Assembly (NCBI GenBank): GCA_902462065.1
Contig: CABQAK010000027.1
Span: 1-33,072, forward strand
Direction of reading: 5' to 3'
Source: an uncultured Collinsella sp.
Lineage (GTDB): Bacteria > Actinomycetota > Coriobacteriia > Coriobacteriales > Coriobacteriaceae
Length of the DNA stretch: 33,072 nucleotides
Part shown: positions 28,036 to 33,072 of the stretch, piece after piece
Layout: each line of letters opens with the position of its first letter
Numbering within the stretch: the first letter of the stretch is position 1
Notes under the pieces: generated by a model
What the model saw: only the letters and a program-made list of their open reading frames with translations
The model's database searches: none
Told to the model about the DNA's origin: nothing
Translations under genes and position numbers: made by a program

Positions 28036-30774
28036 TTACTCGTCTAGGAGATCTTCTGGCATATCGTTGCCGTCGCCTAGGTCGACTGGGGTTTCTTCGG
28101 TGTCGGCTGCGGCCTCGGCACCTTCACCTTCGGGCTTCTCTTTGGCGGCCGTCATGCGGGCTACGGCGCAGATGCGGTCGTTGTCGTCGACGGTCATCAT
28201 CTTGACGCCCTGGGTGGCGCGGCCAGTCTGGCTGATCTCGTCGGTCTTGACGCGAATGACCGTCGCGCCCTCCGTCACGATGAATAGCTCGTGCTGCGGG
28301 CCCACCGTCTTCATGGCCGCGAGGTTACCCTTACGCTCGGTCATTTGGATGGTGTAGACGCCCTGGCCGCCGCGATTCTGCTCCGGGTAGTCCGCAACCG
28401 GCGTGCGCTTGCCGTAGCCGCGCTCGGTGATGACGAACAGATCGCCGTTGCCGTTAGTGACTTCCATGCCCAGAACGCTCACGCCGTCCTTCATGCCGAT
28501 ACCGCGAACGCCGCTGGTGTCGCGGCCGGTAGCGCGCACCTGCTCCTCGGAGAACATGATCGCCTTGCCCGCGGTGGTGGCCAGGATAATCTTGTCACCC
28601 TCGCGTACGCGGCGCACGTTCAGCAGCGCGTCGTCGTCACGCAGGTTGATAGCGATCAGGCCATCACGGCGGCTGCGGTCATACGCGCTCATCACGGTCT
28701 TCTTGACCATGCCGCTCTTGGTGGCAAACATCAGGTACTCGTCGGCCGGGAACTCGCGGCAGCTGATGACGCTCGCGATCTTCTCGCCCTCCTCGAAGGG
28801 GAGCAGGTTGACGATCGCGGTACCGCGCGCCTGGCGCGTACCCACCGGCAGCTCGTGCACCTTCAGGCGATAGACCTTGCCCTTACTCGAGAAGAACAGC
28901 ACGTACTCGTGCGTGGACGCGATGAACATCTCATCAATAACATCGTCCTCTTTGAGGTTGACGCCCGACACGCCCTTGCCACCGCGCTTCTGGGCACGGT
29001 AGGCAGCCACCGGGATACGTTTAACGTAGCCGGTGTGGGTGATGGTCACGACCATATCCTCGTCGGCGATGAGGTCCTCGACATCCAGGTCCTTCTCAAC
29101 CTGGCTGATCTCGGTGCGGCGCTTGTCGCCAAACTTCTTGGAGATCTCGCGCATCTCTTCCTTGATGACGCCCAGGATCTTCTCCTCATGCGCCAGCAGG
29201 TCCTCGTAGTAGGCGATGGCGCGGCGCAGGCCGTCCAACTCTTCTTGGATCTTGTCGCGCTCCAGGCCGGTCAGGCGGCGCAGCTTCATCTCGAGGATGG
29301 CCGTGGTCTGCTCGGGCGTAAAGCCAAAGCGCTCAATCAAGCGGCTGCTGGCCTCGGAGTCGGTCTGCGAGGAGCGGATGATGCTAATGACCTCGTCGAT
29401 ATGGTCGAGGGCCATCAAGTAGCCCTCAAGGATATGCGCGCGGGCCTGGGCCTTTTTAAGGTCGAAGCGGGTGCGGCGAGTGACGACGTCGACCTGGTGG
29501 TCGATGTAGTGCTGCAGCATCTCGCGCAGGCTCAGGCATTTGGGAACGCCGTTGACGAGCGCCAGGTTGTTGGCGCCAAAGGTCGTCTGCAGCGAGGTGT
29601 ACTTATACAGGTTGTTGAGCACGACCTGCGGAATGACGCCCTTCTTGAGCTCGATGACCAGACGGATACCCTTCTGGTTGGACTCATCGCGCATATCCGA
29701 GATGCCCTCGATGCGCTTGTCGTTGACGAGCTGGGCGATCTTCTCCTGCAGGGTGCCCTTGTTGACCATGTAGGGAATCTCGGTAAAGACCAGGCGGCTG
29801 CGGCCGGTCTTGGTGGACTCCACATGTGCCTTGGCACGCACGGTAATGGAGCCACGGCCGGTCTCGTAGCTCTGCTTAATGCCGGCGCTGCCCATGATGA
29901 TGGCGCCGGTGGGGAAGTCCGGACCGGGCATGATCTGCATGAGCTCGTCGACGGTGGCGTCGGGGTTGTCGATCAGGTAGCAGGTGGCCTCGATCGCCTC
30001 GGTGAGGTTATGCGGGGCGATGTTGGTGGCCATGCCGACGGCGATGCCCTGGCTGCCGTTGACCAGCAGGTTGGGGAAGCGCGCAGGCAGCGCCACGGGC
30101 TCGGCGAGCGATTCGTCGTAGTTGGGCTGCCAGTCGACGGTATCCTTCTGCAAGTCACGCAGCAGTTCCATGGCGGGCTTGGCCAGGCGACTCTCGGTGT
30201 AACGCATGGCTGCCGCGCCGTCGCCGTCGATGTTGCCGAAGTTGCCATGACCGTCGATGAGCGGCGTGCGCATGGAGAACCACTGTGCCAGGCGGACCAT
30301 GGCCTCATAGACCGCGGAGTCACCGTGCGGGTGGTACTTACCGATAACTTCGCCGACCGTCCAGGCCGACTTCTTGTGCGGTCGGTTGGGGTAGATGCCG
30401 CTCTCGTTCATCGCGTACAGGATACGGCGGTGAACCGGCTTTAAGCCGTCGCGCACGTCCGGCAGGGCGCGCGCCGTGATAACCGACATCGAATACTCGA
30501 TGAACGACTGCTTCATCTCGCGACCGAACTCCGAAATCTGGAGCTGGCCGCCGTTGATATCCTCGCCGGCCGAGGCGCCACGGTCGACTTCGCCAAAGCT
30601 CTCCTCGAGCTCGGCGTCGTCTTCTTCCTCATCATCATCGGCATCGGGGTTATAGGCGTCCGGGTCGCCGTCCTCGCCCTGCTCAGCACGGGCAAGCAGG
30701 CGCTTCAGATCATCGGGCATACCGGCATCGCCGGCCTCGCCCGTACCCTCGTTATTGTTGATATCGTCTGCCAC
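28036..30774 (-). CDS. gyrA: DNA gyrase subunit A
   Basis: This subunit cuts and rejoins DNA to introduce negative supercoils together with GyrB. It has 912 residues. The breakage-reunion domain begins at about residue 75; catalytic Tyr192 lies in AAMRYTE. The quinolone region reads HGDSAVYE, with Ser153 and Glu157 at the positions of E. coli Ser83 and Asp87, so the usual Ser resistance change is absent. The C-terminal pinwheel has the GyrA box QKRGGKG (595-601). The first 70 or so residues are an extra, strongly acidic extension compared with E. coli, and the C-terminal tail is also acidic. The start is GTG with AGGAGGTAAC immediately upstream, 11 bases after the gyrB stop. It is the last gene of the operon. 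Confidence 0.97.
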   Translation of the reverse strand: MADDINNNEGTGEAGDAGMPDDLKRLLARAEQGEDGDPDAYNPDADDDEEEDDAELEESFGEVDRGASAGEDINGGQLQISEFGREMKQSFIEYSMSVITARALPDVRDGLKPVHRRILYAMNESGIYPNRPHKKSAWTVGEVIGKYHPHGDSAVYEAMVRLAQWFSMRTPLIDGHGNFGNIDGDGAAAMRYTESRLAKPAMELLRDLQKDTVDWQPNYDESLAEPVALPARFPNLLVNGSQGIAVGMATNIAPHNLTEAIEATCYLIDNPDATVDELMQIMPGPDFPTGAIIMGSAGIKQSYETGRGSITVRAKAHVESTKTGRSRLVFTEIPYMVNKGTLQEKIAQLVNDKRIEGISDMRDESNQKGIRLVIELKKGVIPQVVLNNLYKYTSLQTTFGANNLALVNGVPKCLSLREMLQHYIDHQVDVVTRRTRFDLKKAQARAHILEGYLMALDHIDEVISIIRSSQTDSEASSRLIERFGFTPEQTTAILEMKLRRLTGLERDKIQEELDGLRRAIAYYEDLLAHEEKILGVIKEEMREISKKFGDKRRTEISQVEKDLDVEDLIADEDMVVTITHTGYVKRIPVAAYRAQKRGGKGVSGVNLKEDDVIDEMFIASTHEYVLFFSSKGKVYRLKVHELPVGTRQARGTAIVNLLPFEEGEKIASVISCREFPADEYLMFATKSGMVKKTVMSAYDRSRRDGLIAINLRDDDALLNVRRVREGDKIILATTAGKAIMFSEEQVRATGRDTSGVRGIGMKDGVSVLGMEVTNGNGDLFVITERGYGKRTPVADYPEQNRGGQGVYTIQMTERKGNLAAMKTVGPQHELFIVTEGATVIRVKTDEISQTGRATQGVKMMTVDDNDRICAVARMTAAKEKPEGEGAEAAADTEETPVDLGDGNDMPEDLLDE

Positions 30775-30785
30775 GTTACCTCCTC

Positions 30786-32816
30786 TTAAGCGTCAAGGAA
30801 ACGCGCGTCATGCGCATGTTTTTCAATGTACTCGCGGCGATAGCCGACCTCGGAACCCATCAGCTCGCGCACGGCGCGGTCCGCCACCACGGCGTCCTCG
30901 ATCGACACGCGCTGCAGGATGCGGGTCTTGGGGTCCATCGTCGTCGAGGCAAGCTGCTTGGGGTCCATCTCGCCCAGGCCCTTGTAGCGCTGAACGGTGT
31001 AACCCTTACGCTTCTTGGTAATCTTGCCGTCCTTGGCCTTGCCGTCCTCGTCGTTGTCGTCGGGGTTCAGGCCCAGGCTCTGGATGGTGTCGCGCAAGAT
31101 CTCGTCTTCGGGCTGGCGGCCGTTGGGATACACGTAGTGGATCTTGTTGCGCACCTTGATGCCAAAGATGGGCGGGCACGCGACGTACACGTAGCCGGCG
31201 TCAATCAGCGGGCGCATGTACTTGTAGAAGAACGTCAGCAGCAGGATGCGGATATGCGCACCGTCGACGTCTGCATCGGTCATGATGATGATCTTGTGGT
31301 AGCGCGCCTTGGTGATATCGAAGTCGCCGCCGTCGCCGGCACTCGTCGTGACGCCGCAGCCGATCGCGGTAATCAATGACTGGATGGTGTCACTCGAGAA
31401 CGCGCGATGGTCACCAACGCGTTCGACGTTCAAAATCTTGCCGCGCAGGGGCAGAATCGCCTGGATGTCTCGGCGACGGCCGTCCTTGGCTGAACCGCCT
31501 GCCGAGTCACCCTCTACGATGAAGAGCTCGGTCAGCTCGGCATCGCGCACCGAGCAGTCGGCGAGCTTACCGGGCAGGGACGCCGTCTCGAGCAGGCTCT
31601 TGCGACGGGTCGCTTCGCGCGCCTTGCGGGCGGCGTTGCGGGCCTTGCATGCCTGCTGGGCCTTCTTGACGATCTCGCGAGCGGGCTTGGGATGCTCCTC
31701 GAGGTAATCGGCGAGGCCGTCGGTCACGATCTTGAGCGTCAGCGCGCGCATATAGGAGCTGCCGAGCTTGGCCTTGGTCTGGCCCTCAAATTGCGGGTCG
31801 GGCAGCTTGACCGAGATAACGGCCGAAAGGCCCTCGCGCACATCGTCGCCGGTCAGGTTGGCGTCTTTTTCCTTGAGCAGGTTCTGTTTGCGCGCGTAGT
31901 CGTTGATCACACGGGTGAGCGCGGTGCGGAAGCCCTCAAGGTGCATGCCGCCCTCGGGGGTGTAGATGTCGTTGGCAAACGACATGACGTTCTCGCCGTA
32001 GCCGCTATTCCACTGCAGGGAAACCTCGACCTCGCCCATCTTGGCCACAGGCGCGTCCGGGTCCGATTTGCCCTCGATGTAGATGGGCTCCTTAAAGGCC
32101 TCGGGGACGTCCTTACCCTCGTTGAGGAACTTGACGAAGTCGATGATGCCGCCCTCGTAGCAAAACTCCTCCACGTGGGGAGTCGCCTCGCGCTCGTCGG
32201 TCAGCACGATTTTGAGGTTCTTATTGAGGAACGCCGTCTCCTGCAGACGGTTGTGCAGCGTATCGAAATCGTAGATGCAGGTCTCGAAGATCTCGTCGTC
32301 GGGCCAGAAGGTGACGGTGGTGCCCGTCGAATCCGAGGTGCCCACGACCTCCATCTTCTTGACGGTCTTGCCGCGCGAGAACTCCATCTCGTAGGTGTTG
32401 CCGTCGCGACGAACCTGAACGACCACGCGCTTGGACAGTGCGTTGACGACGGAGATGCCAACGCCGTGCAGGCCGCCCGAGACCTTATAGGCCGAGTTAT
32501 CGAACTTACCACCGGCGTGCAAGATCGTCATGACGACCTCGAGCGTCGGGATCTTTTTAACAGGGTGCTCGTCGACGGGGATGCCGCGCCCGTTGTCGAC
32601 GACCGTGATGGAGTTGTCGGCGTGGACCGTCACCTGGATCTCGGTGCAGAAACCGGCCATGGCCTCGTCGACGGAGTTGTCAACGATCTCCCACACCAGG
32701 TGATGCAGACCGCTGGCGCTCGTCGAGCCGATATACATGCCCGGGCGCTTACGAACGGCCTCGAGACCTTCGAGAATCTTAATCTCGCCGCCATCGTAAT
32801 CGTTTTCGTTTGCCAC
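30786..32816 (-). CDS. gyrB: DNA gyrase subunit B
   Basis: The ATPase subunit of gyrase, 676 residues. The GHKL ATPase domain (about 1-215) has Glu43 and Asn47 in WEIVDNS, DNGRGIP at 74-80 and GGLHGVGISVVNALS. The transducer domain carries the lysine in QTKAKLG (about 350). The TOPRIM domain has VEGDSAGG (434-441), PLRGK (456-460) and TDADVDG (about 508), and the C-terminal gyrase motif is YKGLGEM. The length fits Gram-positive GyrB without the large proteobacterial insertion. I chose the GTG at 32816 because GGAGG lies just upstream; a TTG 6 codons earlier lies above that site. It precedes gyrA by 11 bases. Confidence 0.97.
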   Translation of the reverse strand: MANENDYDGGEIKILEGLEAVRKRPGMYIGSTSASGLHHLVWEIVDNSVDEAMAGFCTEIQVTVHADNSITVVDNGRGIPVDEHPVKKIPTLEVVMTILHAGGKFDNSAYKVSGGLHGVGISVVNALSKRVVVQVRRDGNTYEMEFSRGKTVKKMEVVGTSDSTGTTVTFWPDDEIFETCIYDFDTLHNRLQETAFLNKNLKIVLTDEREATPHVEEFCYEGGIIDFVKFLNEGKDVPEAFKEPIYIEGKSDPDAPVAKMGEVEVSLQWNSGYGENVMSFANDIYTPEGGMHLEGFRTALTRVINDYARKQNLLKEKDANLTGDDVREGLSAVISVKLPDPQFEGQTKAKLGSSYMRALTLKIVTDGLADYLEEHPKPAREIVKKAQQACKARNAARKAREATRRKSLLETASLPGKLADCSVRDAELTELFIVEGDSAGGSAKDGRRRDIQAILPLRGKILNVERVGDHRAFSSDTIQSLITAIGCGVTTSAGDGGDFDITKARYHKIIIMTDADVDGAHIRILLLTFFYKYMRPLIDAGYVYVACPPIFGIKVRNKIHYVYPNGRQPEDEILRDTIQSLGLNPDDNDEDGKAKDGKITKKRKGYTVQRYKGLGEMDPKQLASTTMDPKTRILQRVSIEDAVVADRAVRELMGSEVGYRREYIEKHAHDARFLDA

Positions 32817-32863
32817 ACGTCCTCCTTCAGTCAAGAAAATGTGTACAGCCTTACTAGTTTATC

Positions 32864-32895
32864 GTAAAAAAATACCCTCGGGAACGAGGGTATTT
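32864..32895 (-). terminator. Terminator between the DUF721-like gene and gyrB
   Basis: A perfect 11-bp stem (32870-32880 with 32885-32895), GGAA loop and a T7 run on the minus strand. It separates gyrB from the upstream gene. No convincing gyrB promoter is seen in the roughly 47 bp that follow. Confidence 0.9.
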
Positions 32896-32921
32896 GGCTC
32901 TACAAGGCCACCAGATGCGAT

Positions 32922-33072
32922 TTAAGGCTCTTTTTTGCTTTGCACGCCCTTGGCCCACTCGGCACTGGCTCTCATGGCGTTCTCGAGGGCCTCGCGCAGT
33001 TTTTGGTCCTCGATGGGTGCCACTTGGCGCTCGATCTCGGTGCGCTCGGCCTCACTTAGGTCGGCGTGCGGG
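32922..33072 (-). CDS. 3' end of an upstream gene, possibly DUF721/DciA-like (partial)
   Basis: The last 49 codons of a minus-strand gene cut by the window edge. The visible residues are charged and helical: ADLSEAERTEIERQVAPIED, then KLREALENAMRASAEWAKG, ending in QSKKEP and TAA. No family motif is visible in this tail. The position directly before gyrB is where a DUF721/DciA gene (helicase loader-related) usually sits in Gram-positive and actinobacterial origin regions, so that is the likely identity, by context only. It ends 27 bases before the terminator. Confidence 0.6.
   Translation of the reverse strand, partial: PHADLSEAERTEIERQVAPIEDQKLREALENAMRASAEWAKGVQSKKEP

Noticed and set aside
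27703..28205. Open frames within and around the palindromic element
   Set aside because: Both strands give similar peptides because the arms are inverted repeats; one also crosses tRNA-Ile. There is no ribosome site and no family resemblance.
30300..30330. Possible quinolone-resistance change in GyrA (Glu where E. coli has Asp87)
   Set aside because: Glu at this site is the normal residue in many Gram-positive bacteria, and the key Ser is intact, so this does not indicate resistance.

Overview
The window is about 33 kb of high-GC DNA. Gene content and order suggest a member of the Coriobacteriia (Actinomycetota), most probably Collinsella or a close relative. That placement is inferred from gene order, protein flavour and codon use; no database search was possible. 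The block resembles an origin-proximal housekeeping region: gyrB-gyrA follow the end of a gene that sits where DUF721/DciA usually lies (the dnaA-dnaN-recF-DUF721-gyrB-gyrA order), and rpsF-ssb-rpsR-rplI, dnaB and purA lie nearby. Almost everything is on the minus strand, so the list is easiest to read from high to low coordinates. The plus-strand exceptions are the two tRNA-Ser genes, a TRIC-like membrane protein and a bactofilin-like membrane protein (about 15.3-18.0 kb).

Layout from the right end: the 3' end of a DUF721-like gene and its terminator; gyrB-gyrA; a strong terminator next to a 136-184 bp palindromic element; a tRNA-Ile / tRNA-Ala / tRNA-Ile cluster; an operon with a bifunctional-nuclease-family protein and two small coriobacterial hypothetical proteins; and typA/bipA. 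A roughly 430 bp, partly AT-rich gap follows. It leads into a two-gene surface operon: a 1250-residue multi-domain adhesin or pilin with an LPEAG-type sorting signal, overlapping a 547-residue SpaA-like protein with an MPSTG-type signal. No sortase is encoded in the window.

The plus-strand island comes next: tRNA-Ser(GGA), tRNA-Ser(CGA), a TRIC/YicG-like channel and a signal-peptide-bearing polymer-forming (bactofilin-like) membrane protein. Beyond it on the minus strand lie rpsF-ssb-rpsR-rplI with a good promoter and a leader hairpin, then dnaB, purA, purD, a Nudix ADP-ribose pyrophosphatase, an ABC exporter with a downstream membrane-anchored hypothetical protein, and carA-carB.

The genes cover DNA topology and replication (gyrase, DnaB, SSB), translation (S6, S18, L9, BipA, tRNAs), nucleotide synthesis (carbamoyl phosphate, adenylosuccinate, GAR synthetase) and the cell surface (pilin-like proteins, bactofilin-like protein, exporter). 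The least ordinary content is in the non-coding DNA. There is a large palindromic element beside gyrA, a family of REP-like hairpins at two loci, an inverted copy of the tRNA-Ser 3' end with three tandem perfect hairpins, and an inverted repeat flanked by short direct repeats after carB. I saw no CRISPR array, prophage or transposase gene.
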